DNA from: CAWEQW01 sp963811365
Lineage (GTDB): Bacteria > Actinomycetota > Actinomycetes > Propionibacteriales > Nocardioidaceae
Direction: 5' to 3'
Assembly (NCBI GenBank): GCA_963811365.1
Contig: CAWEQW010000015.1
Span: 62,001-126,000, forward strand
Length of the DNA: 64,000 nucleotides
A program made the position numbers and the translations under genes. Of this stretch, positions 1-7,425 are shown piece by piece. The stretch's first letter is position 1; every line of letters starts with the position of its first letter. The notes below the pieces were generated by a model that searched no databases, was not told the DNA's origin, and saw only the letters and a program-made list of their open reading frames with translations.

Positions 1-501
1 GACGGTCTTGATGCCGGCCCGCGCACCGGCCGCGGCGACCGCGTTGGCGAGGTTGCCGGTCGAGGGGCAGGCGAAGACCGTCATGCCGAGCTCGCGCGCG
101 GCGCTCAGCGCCATCGCGACGACCCGGTCCTTGAAGGAGTGGGTCGGGTTGCCGGAGTCGTCCTTGACCCACAGTCTGCGCAGGCCGAGCTCGCGGCCCA
201 GGTTGTCCGCGCGCACCAGCCGGGTGAAGCCGGGCTCCATGTTCGGGCTCGAGGCGATGTCGGCGGGCACCGGCAGCAGGGGCTGGTAGCGCCAGATGCT
301 CTTCGGTCCGGCCTCGATCTGGGCGCGGGTCACGGCCGGGAAGTCGTAGCCGATCTCGAGCGGCCCGAAGCACTCGCGACAGGCGTAGAACGGCCCGAGC
401 TCCTGGGTGGCGCGACACTCGCGGCAGACGAGGTGCACGGCGTTGCCGAAGGCACCGTCGCGGAGAACCGGCGTGGTGGGGGCGAGAACTGACGTGCTCA
501 A
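1..501 (-). CDS. thrC: threonine synthase, N-terminal part (runs off the window)
   Basis: PLP enzyme converting O-phosphohomoserine to threonine in the cytoplasm. The 167 visible codons begin with a zinc-ribbon-like segment (two CREC motifs near residues 28-42), followed by the fold-type II PLP-binding region with the SFKDR motif that carries the catalytic lysine and then a CPSTGNLANA substrate/phosphate loop. The start is TTG at 501, with GAAGGAGG 5 nt upstream; no in-frame ATG or GTG fits. The 3' end lies outside the window. The leader contains a SAM riboswitch whose closing stem abuts the ribosome-binding site. Family assignment is firm. Confidence 0.93.
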   Translation of the reverse strand, partial: MSTSVLAPTTPVLRDGAFGNAVHLVCRECRATQELGPFYACRECFGPLEIGYDFPAVTRAQIEAGPKSIWRYQPLLPVPADIASSPNMEPGFTRLVRADNLGRELGLRRLWVKDDSGNPTHSFKDRVVAMALSAARELGMTVFACPSTGNLANAVAAAGARAGIKTV

Positions 502-513
502 GGAGGCCTCCTT

Positions 514-649
514 CTCATCTTCCCCGGGCCGGCTCTCGGCGCGGGACGGACGTAGCACCGTGGCCGTCGCGTGCGGTCCCCCGTGGAGGCGTGCGGCGGC
601 AGGTTGCCGGGGCTTCAGCGGGCCGTTTCCCTCTGCCCCTCTCGATGAG
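514..649 (-). ncRNA. SAM riboswitch (SAM-I/SAM-IV clan) in the thrC leader
   Basis: Read on the minus strand, the leader shows the S-box core in order: GAGAGGGGCAGAGGGA, CGGCCCGCTGAAGCC, CCGGCAACC, and later GGTGCTACGTCC. The 5' strand CTCATC (649-644) pairs with GATGAG (519-514) to close helix P1. That 3' strand lies next to the AAGGAGG ribosome-binding site of thrC, so control of translation initiation is the simplest mechanism (inference). A -10-like TAGAGT lies at 663-658, giving a transcription start almost exactly at the aptamer's 5' end. SAM-I and SAM-IV share this core, so the subclass is not settled. Confidence 0.88.
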
Positions 650-753
650 CAGGATGAACTCTACGGAGCCGTCTCACGATGCGCACATCGGCTCCAGCAT
701 TCGAGACGCGGCCGCCCGGAGCCGCTGCGGCCGGGATGCGGCAGGATGCCGGC

Positions 754-1188
754 GTGCAGACCTGGCAGGTGGTGCGGCTCGCCAACGCGGCCAACGGCTC
801 CACGGCCCTCGGGGTCGCGGTCGCGGTCCTGGGCGGTGCCCGGGTCGCTCCGGGACCGCGCGGCCTGCTGCTCGCGCACGGCTACCGGCCCCGGCTGCCG
901 GTCGCCGCGGCGTTCACGGTGGGCAACGTGGTCGTCTGCCGCGGTGCTCCGGGGTGGCTCGAGGCGCGCCCGCGGCTGCTGCGTCACGAGGAGCGGCACA
1001 CCCGCCAGTACGCCGTGTGCCTGGGGCTGCCGATGCTCCCGCTGTACGTCGTGGCCGCGGCCTGGTCGTGGCTGCGCTGCGGCCACCCGGCGAGCCGGAA
1101 CCTGTTCGAGCGGCTCGCCGGCCTCGACGACGGCGGCTACCCAGCGGCCGGGTCGCGGCGGGCCCGGCCGGCGTCCGCGGTGAGCTGA
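754..1188 (+). CDS. small membrane protein with HEERH putative metal-binding motif, unknown function
   Basis: 144-residue protein of no function I can name. It has two or three hydrophobic stretches (about residues 15-30, 48-62 and 92-110) and, between them, the motif LLRHEERHTRQY, which resembles HExxH-type metal sites of membrane metalloproteases. The GTG start at 754 is preceded by CAGGAT six bases upstream, matching the leaderless pattern of other genes here; ATG at 736 is an alternative. It is divergent from thrC, and its last 50 bp overlap the 3' end of otsB on the other strand. Protease activity is a guess. Confidence 0.6.
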   Translation: MQTWQVVRLANAANGSTALGVAVAVLGGARVAPGPRGLLLAHGYRPRLPVAAAFTVGNVVVCRGAPGWLEARPRLLRHEERHTRQYAVCLGLPMLPLYVVAAAWSWLRCGHPASRNLFERLAGLDDGGYPAAGSRRARPASAVS

Positions 1189-1992
1189 CGCAGCAGGTCG
1201 AGCACGCCCTCCGGGCCGGGCACCACCAGGTCGGACGAGCTCGACCAGCGCCTGCTGCTCCTCCGACCCGGAGCACACCAGCAGCGCCGGCAGCCGGCGG
1301 TCACGCAGCCGGCCGACCGCCTCGAAGGCCTCGACGTCGCCGAGGTCGTCGCCGGCGAACACCAGCCCGTCCACCCGCAGCTCCTCGACGAGCGTCCGCA
1401 CCGCCTCGCCCTTGTGCATCCCCGGCGCCCGGACCTCGAGCACCAGCCGGCCGGGCTCCAGCGCCAGACCGTGCCGGTCGGCCGCGTCGGCCAGCACCGG
1501 CTGCAGCCGGGCGTACGCCGGCTGCGCGTCGTCGAGCCGCCGGGTGTGCACCGCGATCGCCAGCCCCTTCTCCTCGACGTGCGCGCCGGAGGCGTCGGCG
1601 GCCTCGAGGATGCCCGGCAGCTCCTCCCGCAGCGCCTCCAGCGCCTCCGGCGGCGCGGGCGACTGGAAGCGCCGGGTCTCGGAGTCCCACCGCTCGTTGC
1701 CGTACTGGCCCATCACCAGCAGCCGCCCGCCGCTCAGCCGGTCCGCGAGCCGGTCGAGGTCACCGAGCTCGACGACCTGCCGGGCCGGTCGGCCGGTCAC
1801 GACCGCCACCGCGCGCACCCGTGCGGCGAGCGGGACCAGCACGTCGGCGGCGTCCGGGTGGATCACCGCGGCCGCGGGGTCCTCGACGATCGGCGCCAGC
1901 GTGCCGTCGAAGTCCAGGCCGACCACGACGCCGTCCGCGACGTCGAGCAGCGCGGCGTACCGGGAGGGCCCTTCGGGGCTGCGGAAGTCCAT
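1137..1992 (-). CDS. otsB: trehalose-6-phosphate phosphatase (one frameshift near the 3' end)
   Basis: HAD-superfamily phosphatase that dephosphorylates trehalose-6-phosphate to trehalose. HAD motif I is GLDFDGTLAP near residue 25, motif II lies around VVTGRP, and the late acidic motif is FAGDDLGDVEAFEA. The reading frame breaks near 1233-1241: the frame from ATG 1992 loses homology after EEQQALVEL, while the next frame continues SDLVVPGPEGVLDLL and ends at a stop at 1137. One extra G explains it, so this is a sequencing indel or a recent mutation. Its partner otsA lies 2.4 kb away; the genes between them are small regulators and an oxidoreductase. Confidence 0.9.
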
Positions 1993-2029
1993 GGCACCAC
2001 CCAACCAGTCCGGGAGCCGGCCCTCCAGG

Positions 2030-2557
2030 TCAGGCGTAGTCGCTGGTCAGGATCACCGTGAGCCGGTCGAAGCGCATCGGCGCGATCGCCGGACGCAGCC
2101 GCGCGATGCCGAGGTCCCGGGCGAGCAGCTTGGCCTGGGCCTGCAGGCGCGCCGGGTAGTAGACCGTGGATGCCGCGATCGTGCCGTACCAGTTGTCGGA
2201 CCCGAGGACCTCCCAGCCCGAGGCGGTGGCCCGGGCCGCGGTCGCTCCGGCGAGCCCGCTGATGCCGGAGTTGTTGTAGACCTCGACGTACACGCCCTGA
2301 CGGCGCACGACCGGCTTCTTGGGCTTCTTCTTCCTGATCACCGCGGCCGGCGCCGACCTGCTCGGCCGGGCCACCGGGCTCACCACCGGGCTGACCACCG
2401 GGCTGCCGATCGCGCGCACCGGCTGAGCCGCCTCGCGCGCTCGCTCGTGGTCGGAGTGCCCGGTGGTCAGGAAGGCCGCGCCCGCGACCACGACCGCCGC
2501 CGCGCTCAGCAGGGCGATCGGCGAGGAGAGCGCGACACCGCGCTCGTCGCGGGGCAC
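2030..2557 (-). CDS. membrane-anchored LytR C-terminal domain protein
   Basis: 175 residues: a short cytoplasmic start, one transmembrane segment (about residues 10-30), a Ser/Pro/Val-rich linker, a basic KKKPKK patch, and a C-terminal LytR_C domain (GVYVEVYNNSGISGLAG and onward). LytR_C domains accompany cell-wall attachment proteins, but the catalytic LCP domain is absent, so the role is unknown. The GTG start at 2557 lies one base past the upstream stop, so the gene is translationally coupled to the DUF3263 gene. The same DUF3263/LytR_C pair beside trehalose genes is common in actinobacteria. Confidence 0.8.
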   Translation of the reverse strand: MPRDERGVALSSPIALLSAAAVVVAGAAFLTTGHSDHERAREAAQPVRAIGSPVVSPVVSPVARPSRSAPAAVIRKKKPKKPVVRRQGVYVEVYNNSGISGLAGATAARATASGWEVLGSDNWYGTIAASTVYYPARLQAQAKLLARDLGIARLRPAIAPMRFDRLTVILTSDYA

Positions 2558-2558
2558 C

Positions 2559-2855
2559 TCAGACCTCGAAGCCCAGCCGGCGGGCGGAGCGGGCCCGCTG
2601 ACGCGCAGCACGCAGCCTCCGGAGCCGGCGCACGAGCAGCGGGTCGAACGCCAGCGCGTCCGGCCGGTCGATCAGCGCGTTGAGGACCTGGTAGTAGCGG
2701 GTCGACGACATGTCGAACTTCTCGCGGACCGCCTGCTCCTTGGCCCCGGCGTACTTCCACCACTGCCGCTCGAAGCCGAGGATCGCCCGGTCCCGCTCCG
2801 AGAGCTCGCCGGCCGGGGAGCTCTGGCCCTGGCCGAGGGCGTTCGCGGCGTCCAT
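2559..2855 (-). CDS. DUF3263 family protein
   Basis: 98-residue soluble protein matching the actinobacterial DUF3263 family along its whole length: RDRAILGFERQWWKYAGAKE, then a helix-turn-helix-like STRYYQVLNALIDRPDAL and a basic tail. The sequence looks like a small sigma-region-4-like DNA-binding domain, but the biochemical role of the family is not established. It is first in a two-gene unit with the LytR_C protein. The 153 bp between this gene and the divergent oxidoreductase contain a direct repeat of GGCGTGAGTGG (about 2877-2900) and presumably both promoters. Confidence 0.85.
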   Translation of the reverse strand: MDAANALGQGQSSPAGELSERDRAILGFERQWWKYAGAKEQAVREKFDMSSTRYYQVLNALIDRPDALAFDPLLVRRLRRLRAARQRARSARRLGFEV

Positions 2856-3008
2856 TCAGGTGACTCCCCTGCGGTGGCGTGAGTGGATGGCGTGAGTGGT
2901 CCGACGGGCGGTGCATCGCAGTGACGGGCCCCATCGTAGGCGACGAACCACAACCATGTCATTCGCCCGACGGGCGTGCCGGGCGGATTTCGCGGAACAA
3001 TCCCCCTC

Positions 3009-4115
3009 ATGCCCGCCACCGGTCTTCCCGTGTCCCTGCCCGACGACCTGCCCCCGCTCGAGGTGCTCCCCGGCCCGGTCCTCGCCGACCCGCTCCCGGC
3101 CGACCGGCCGGTGCGCTGGGGGATCCTGGCCACGGGCCGGATCGCCGGCTCGTTCGCCGCCAACCTACGCCTCCTCCCGGACGCGGAGATCCGGGCGGTC
3201 GGTGCCCGGACCGCCGCCTCGGCCGAGCGGTTCGCCGCCGAGCACGGCGCCGCCCGGGCGTACGGCGACTACCGGGCGCTGGTGGAGGACCCGGACGTCG
3301 ACGTGGTCTACGTCGCCTCCCCGCACTCCCTGCACCTCCGGCACGTCCTGATGGCCCTCGACGCCGGCAAGCCGGTGCTCTGCGAGAAGTCGCTGACGCT
3401 GGACGCGGCCCAGGCGGAGGTGCTCGTGGACGCCGCACGCGAGCGCGGCCTGTTCCTCATGGAGGCCATGTGGATGCGCTGCAACCCGCTGGTGCGGCGC
3501 ATCGCCGGGCTGCTCGGCACCGGGCTGCTCGGCGAGGTCCGGCAGGTCCGCGCCGACCTGGGCTTCGTGGTCGACAAGCCACCGACCGACCGGCTGTGGG
3601 ACCGCGCTCTGGGCGCCGGGGTGCTGCTGGACATGGGGATCTACCCGGTGAGCCTGGCCGACCTGCTCCTCGGCGAGCCCGAGCAGGTCGCCGCCGTCGC
3701 CGCCCTGTCCGGGGGCGGCGTCGACCAGAACCTGGCGGTCAGCCTCGGGTACCGCTCCGGCGCCGTCGCCGCGCTGACCGCGTCGATGACGGCCTGGTCG
3801 CCGCGGACCGCGTCGGTGGCCACCGAGCTGGGCCGCTTCGACCTGCCCGACGGGTTCCACCACCCGACGACCGCCACGTGGACGAGCGCCGGCGAGGCCA
3901 CCGAGCTGCGGGAGGACGTGATCGGCACCGGCCTCGCGGACGAGGCGGTGGAGGTGATGCGCTGCCTGCGCAACGGTGAGACGCAGAGCCCCCTGGTGCC
4001 GCTCGACGTGACGCTGCGGACCATGCGGCTGATGGACCGGGTGCGGGCCCAGGTCGGCGTGGTCTACGACGCCGACGAGCAGCCGGACGGGCCCGCGGCG
4101 GCGGGGCCGAGGTAG
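3009..4115 (+). CDS. Gfo/Idh/MocA family NAD(P)-dependent oxidoreductase
   Basis: 368 residues. An N-terminal Rossmann domain begins around residue 35 (RWGILATGRIAGSFAANL), with the family EK motif at VLCEKSLT for cofactor and substrate binding, followed by the alpha/beta C-terminal domain (GAGVLLDMGIYPV). The resemblance is to the dihydrodiol/xylose dehydrogenase-like subgroup, so a sugar or cyclic diol substrate is likely but not determined. The ATG at 3009 follows AACAAT by seven bases, suggesting a leaderless transcript. It precedes otsA with a 241-bp gap. Confidence 0.85.
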   Translation: MPATGLPVSLPDDLPPLEVLPGPVLADPLPADRPVRWGILATGRIAGSFAANLRLLPDAEIRAVGARTAASAERFAAEHGAARAYGDYRALVEDPDVDVVYVASPHSLHLRHVLMALDAGKPVLCEKSLTLDAAQAEVLVDAARERGLFLMEAMWMRCNPLVRRIAGLLGTGLLGEVRQVRADLGFVVDKPPTDRLWDRALGAGVLLDMGIYPVSLADLLLGEPEQVAAVAALSGGGVDQNLAVSLGYRSGAVAALTASMTAWSPRTASVATELGRFDLPDGFHHPTTATWTSAGEATELREDVIGTGLADEAVEVMRCLRNGETQSPLVPLDVTLRTMRLMDRVRAQVGVVYDADEQPDGPAAAGPR

Positions 4116-4356
4116 CCGAGCACCCCCGGCCCCCTCTACGGTCGGGCAGACGTCGTCGGGTGGTCTCCCGGTCGCGGCGCGGCGAGGCAGGGGCTTTCGG
4201 CCCTCCGCAGCCGGCGAGCGCGGCCCGAGGATGGGAGAGCCGGACGGCCCTTTCCGCCGAGGTGTGCCGGGCCCTGCCCTGGGTAAGGGGGCGAGGGGTC
4301 GCCCGACGGCGCAGGACCCGACAAGCACCGGAGGGTGACGAACGAGAGGTGACACC
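4116..4356 (+). other. 241-bp GC-rich leader upstream of otsA
   Basis: No gene seen. A -10-like TACGGT lies at 4137-4142, after which the sequence could form several GC-rich hairpins, and GAGAGGTGACACC just before the GTG start supplies the ribosome-binding site. No known riboswitch consensus was recognised. The long leader is notable because many genes here have almost none. Confidence 0.4.
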
Positions 4357-5808
4357 GTGAGTGCCGAAGCCCAGCCCCGACGTCAGGCGGACCTCGTCAT
4401 CGTCGCGAACCGCCTCCCGGTCGACCGGGTCGTCGACGAGGAGGGCAACGAGAGCTGGCGGCCCTCCCCCGGGGGGCTGGTCACCGCGATCGAGCCGGTG
4501 ATGCGCGCCAACGACGGCGCCTGGATCGGCTGGTCCGGCGGCCCGGACGACGGCCTCGAGCCGTTCGTGGAGGACGGGCTCGCGCTCGTGCCGGTGAGCC
4601 TGTCGGCGCAGGAGGTCGAGGAGTTCTACGAGGGCTTCTCCAACGCGACGCTGTGGCCGCTGTACCACGACGTGGTCGCGAAGCCGGAGTTCCACCGCGA
4701 GTGGTGGGACGCCTACGTCCGGGTCAACCGGCGGTTCGCCGAGCGCGCCGCCGAGGTGGCCTCCGAGAACGCCATGGTCTGGGTGCACGACTACCAGATG
4801 CAGCTGGTCCCGGCGATGCTGCGCGACCTGCGGCCGGACCTCCGGATCGGCTTCTTCCTGCACATCCCGTTCCCGCCCGGCGAGCTGTTCGCCCAGCTGC
4901 CGTGGCGGCGGCAGATCCTCGAGGGCCTGCTCGGCGCGGACGTGGTCGGCTTCCAGCGGCCGGGAGCGGCGCAGAACTTCGTGCGCCTGGTCCGTCAGCG
5001 GGTCGGCCACAAGACCCATCGCGACCTGGTCTACCTCCCCGACGGGCGCACCGTGCACGCCGGCGCCTTCCCGATCTCGATCGACGTGGCGAGCCTGGAG
5101 GAGCTGGCCCGCTCCGAGGCGGTGGCCCAGCGGGCCAAGGAGATCCGCGAGCAGCTCGGCAACCCCAAGCACGTCCTGCTCGGGGTCGACCGGCTCGACT
5201 ACACCAAGGGCATCTACCTGCGGCTGCGCGCCTTCGGCGAGCTCCTCGAGGAGGGCGAGCTCGACGTCGAGGACACCGTCTTCGTGCAGGTCGCGACCCC
5301 GTCGCGGGAGCGGGTCGAGCAGTACCGCGTGCTGCGCGACGACATCGACCGGCTCGTCGGGCGGATCAACGGCGACCTCGGCACGATCGGCCGCCCGGCG
5401 ATCGCCTACATGCACACGTCGTACCCGAAGGACGAGATGGCCGCGCTCTTCCGGGCCGCCGACATCATGGTCGTCACCCCGCTGCGCGACGGCATGAACC
5501 TGGTCGCGAAGGAGTACGTCGCCTGCCGGTACGACGACGACGGTGCCCTGGTGCTCTCGGAGTTCGCGGGGGCCGCCGACGAGCTGCGCCAGGCGTACCT
5601 GGTGAACCCCTACGACATCAACGGGATGAAGGCGACCATCGTCGAGGCGACCCGCGCGAGCCAGCGCGAGCGCCGTCGCCGGATGCGCGCGATGCGCAGG
5701 ACGGTCGGCGAGCACGACGTCCGGGACTGGGCGCGGAGCTTCCTGACCGTGCTCGAGGAGGTGCCCTCCGCGCACGACAAGAACGTCCGGCCCGCGGTCC
5801 TCGACTGA
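4357..5808 (+). CDS. otsA: trehalose-6-phosphate synthase
   Basis: GT20 retaining glycosyltransferase that joins glucose from a nucleotide donor to glucose-6-phosphate, giving trehalose-6-phosphate for OtsB. At 483 residues it is full length. Visible motifs: IVANRLPV with the following GGL loop at the N terminus, WVHDYQMQLVPAMLR, FFLHIPFP, VGVDRLDYTKGI, and the C-terminal donor-site region RDGMNLVAKEYVACR. The GTG start has a good ribosome-binding site. Trehalose made this way serves as osmoprotectant and, in relatives, as a glycolipid precursor. Confidence 0.96.
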   Translation: MSAEAQPRRQADLVIVANRLPVDRVVDEEGNESWRPSPGGLVTAIEPVMRANDGAWIGWSGGPDDGLEPFVEDGLALVPVSLSAQEVEEFYEGFSNATLWPLYHDVVAKPEFHREWWDAYVRVNRRFAERAAEVASENAMVWVHDYQMQLVPAMLRDLRPDLRIGFFLHIPFPPGELFAQLPWRRQILEGLLGADVVGFQRPGAAQNFVRLVRQRVGHKTHRDLVYLPDGRTVHAGAFPISIDVASLEELARSEAVAQRAKEIREQLGNPKHVLLGVDRLDYTKGIYLRLRAFGELLEEGELDVEDTVFVQVATPSRERVEQYRVLRDDIDRLVGRINGDLGTIGRPAIAYMHTSYPKDEMAALFRAADIMVVTPLRDGMNLVAKEYVACRYDDDGALVLSEFAGAADELRQAYLVNPYDINGMKATIVEATRASQRERRRRMRAMRRTVGEHDVRDWARSFLTVLEEVPSAHDKNVRPAVLD

Positions 5809-5866
5809 GCGGACCGCGAGCCGGACGCACCCACCCCTGCCGGTCGGCGCGCTGTCGAGCCGACGG

Positions 5867-7285
5867 TCAGGCCGGCGCGATGTTCTGGTTGACGTGGAAG
5901 ACGTTGCCGGGGTCGTAGGCCCGCTTCACCTGCTGCAGCCGCTCGAAGTTGCCCCGGTACGCCGCCCTCACCCGGTCGCCACCCTCGTCACCACTGAGGA
6001 AGTTCACGTACGCGCCCCCCGCGGAGGTCGGGTGCAGCGCCTCCCAGTACTCCTTCGTCCAGCTGGTGAGCGCCGCAGCGTTGGCCGGGTCCGGGTCCAC
6101 CCCGACGATCACCCCGGTCCAGCCCCCGGACCGGTACGGGAACGCCGTCGCGTCCTGCGGCACCCGGGCCGCTGCGCCGTCGATGGGGTAGAGGTGCATG
6201 GTGGAGTGCCCGGTCGGCAGCAGGGCGCCGAACCGCTCGTGCACGGCGATCGCCTCGTCGGTGATCTGCTCGAAGACGTCGGCGCGCCAGTACCACTGGA
6301 GGCCGGCCGGGTAGAGCGCGTCGAACGCCTGCTGCAGGACCGGGAACGGCATGTCGTGCAGCCCGACCACGAGCGGCGAGCCGAACTCCTTGACCGGCGC
6401 GAGCACCGCGTCGGCCCGGTCGTGCGGACCGGTGTAGCACCACACGATGCCGCAGACCTTCCGGCCCCACAGCTGCTCCGGGAACGGGGCGGCCGGCGGC
6501 ACCGTGAGCAGCGCGATCCAGCCGCTCAGCTCCTCGGGCAGCTGGGGCAGCAGCTCGCGGTACCACTGCATGACGGCGCGGGTGTCGGCGAGGTCGTAGA
6601 GCACCGGCCCGCCGATGATCGTCCCGCCCTCGCCGACCGGGTGGCAGCGGAACGTGAAGGAGGTGACCACGCCGAAGTTGCCGCCGCCGCCGCGCAGCGC
6701 CCAGAACAGGTCCGCGTGATGGTCCTCGTCCGCGGTCACCAGCCGGCCGTCGGCGAGCACGACGTCCGCGGCCAGCAGGTTGTCCACGGTCAGCCCGAAG
6801 CGCCGGGTCAGGTAGCCGACCCCGCCGCCCAGCGCGAGCCCGCCGACGCCGGTCGAGGCCAGGAAGCCGCTCGGCGTGGCCATCCCGAACGCACCGGTGG
6901 CGTGGTCCACGTCGCGCCAGGTGCAGCCGCCGTCCACCCGGACCGTGCCGGCCGCCGGGTCGGCGGTGACGCTGCGCATCGCGGACAGGTCGACGACGAG
7001 GGCGTCGTCCCACACCCCGAAGCCGCCGGCGTTGTGGCTGCCGCCCCGTACCGCGATCTCGACGCCGAACGCGGTGCCGGTGCGCACGCAGGCCACCACA
7101 TCGGCCGCGTCGCGGCAGCGCACGACCAGCGCGGGGCGGCGGTCGATCATGGCGTTGTAGACGGCCCGGGCCTCGTCGTAGGACGGGTGGGCCGGGGTGA
7201 TGATCTCGCCCAGGACCTGCGGGGCGAGCGCCTCGACGAGGTCCTCGGTGCGGTCGCGGGTCACGGGAGGTGCTGCGGTGTCCAT
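5867..7285 (-). CDS. FAD-linked oxidoreductase of the BBE (berberine-bridge-enzyme-like) family
   Basis: 472 residues. FAD_binding_4 domain first: EIAVRGGSHNAGGFGVWDD carries the histidine expected for covalent FAD attachment, and GVGGLALGGGVGYLTRRFGL is the second flavin motif. The BBE C-terminal region ends with AYDPGNVFHVNQNI. No second flavin-linking cysteine was identified with certainty. The ATG at 7285 has GAGGGACA upstream. Such enzymes oxidise sugars or secondary metabolites. It lies 140 bp downstream of a large AfsR-like regulator on the same strand, which may control it. Confidence 0.88.
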   Translation of the reverse strand: MDTAAPPVTRDRTEDLVEALAPQVLGEIITPAHPSYDEARAVYNAMIDRRPALVVRCRDAADVVACVRTGTAFGVEIAVRGGSHNAGGFGVWDDALVVDLSAMRSVTADPAAGTVRVDGGCTWRDVDHATGAFGMATPSGFLASTGVGGLALGGGVGYLTRRFGLTVDNLLAADVVLADGRLVTADEDHHADLFWALRGGGGNFGVVTSFTFRCHPVGEGGTIIGGPVLYDLADTRAVMQWYRELLPQLPEELSGWIALLTVPPAAPFPEQLWGRKVCGIVWCYTGPHDRADAVLAPVKEFGSPLVVGLHDMPFPVLQQAFDALYPAGLQWYWRADVFEQITDEAIAVHERFGALLPTGHSTMHLYPIDGAAARVPQDATAFPYRSGGWTGVIVGVDPDPANAAALTSWTKEYWEALHPTSAGGAYVNFLSGDEGGDRVRAAYRGNFERLQQVKRAYDPGNVFHVNQNIAPA

Positions 7286-7425
7286 GGGGGTGTGTCCCTC
7301 CGATCTCCGACGGCCCGGGTCGGCCGTCCTCGACGACGCTAGGGAGCAGAGCGTTCGGGGACCGTTCGCACGGTGGCCGGTCCAGACGAACGGCGTCCGG
7401 ACGAGCGGCGCCCCTGCGGTATGGG

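Noticed and set aside
4116..4356. Possible riboswitch upstream of otsA
   Set aside because: Several GC-rich hairpins can be drawn, but none matches a known riboswitch core, and such hairpins are expected by chance at this GC content.
3165..5775. Large minus-strand frames opposite the Gfo oxidoreductase and otsA
   Set aside because: Val/Asp/His-rich antisense composition with no motifs, while the plus-strand genes are clear.
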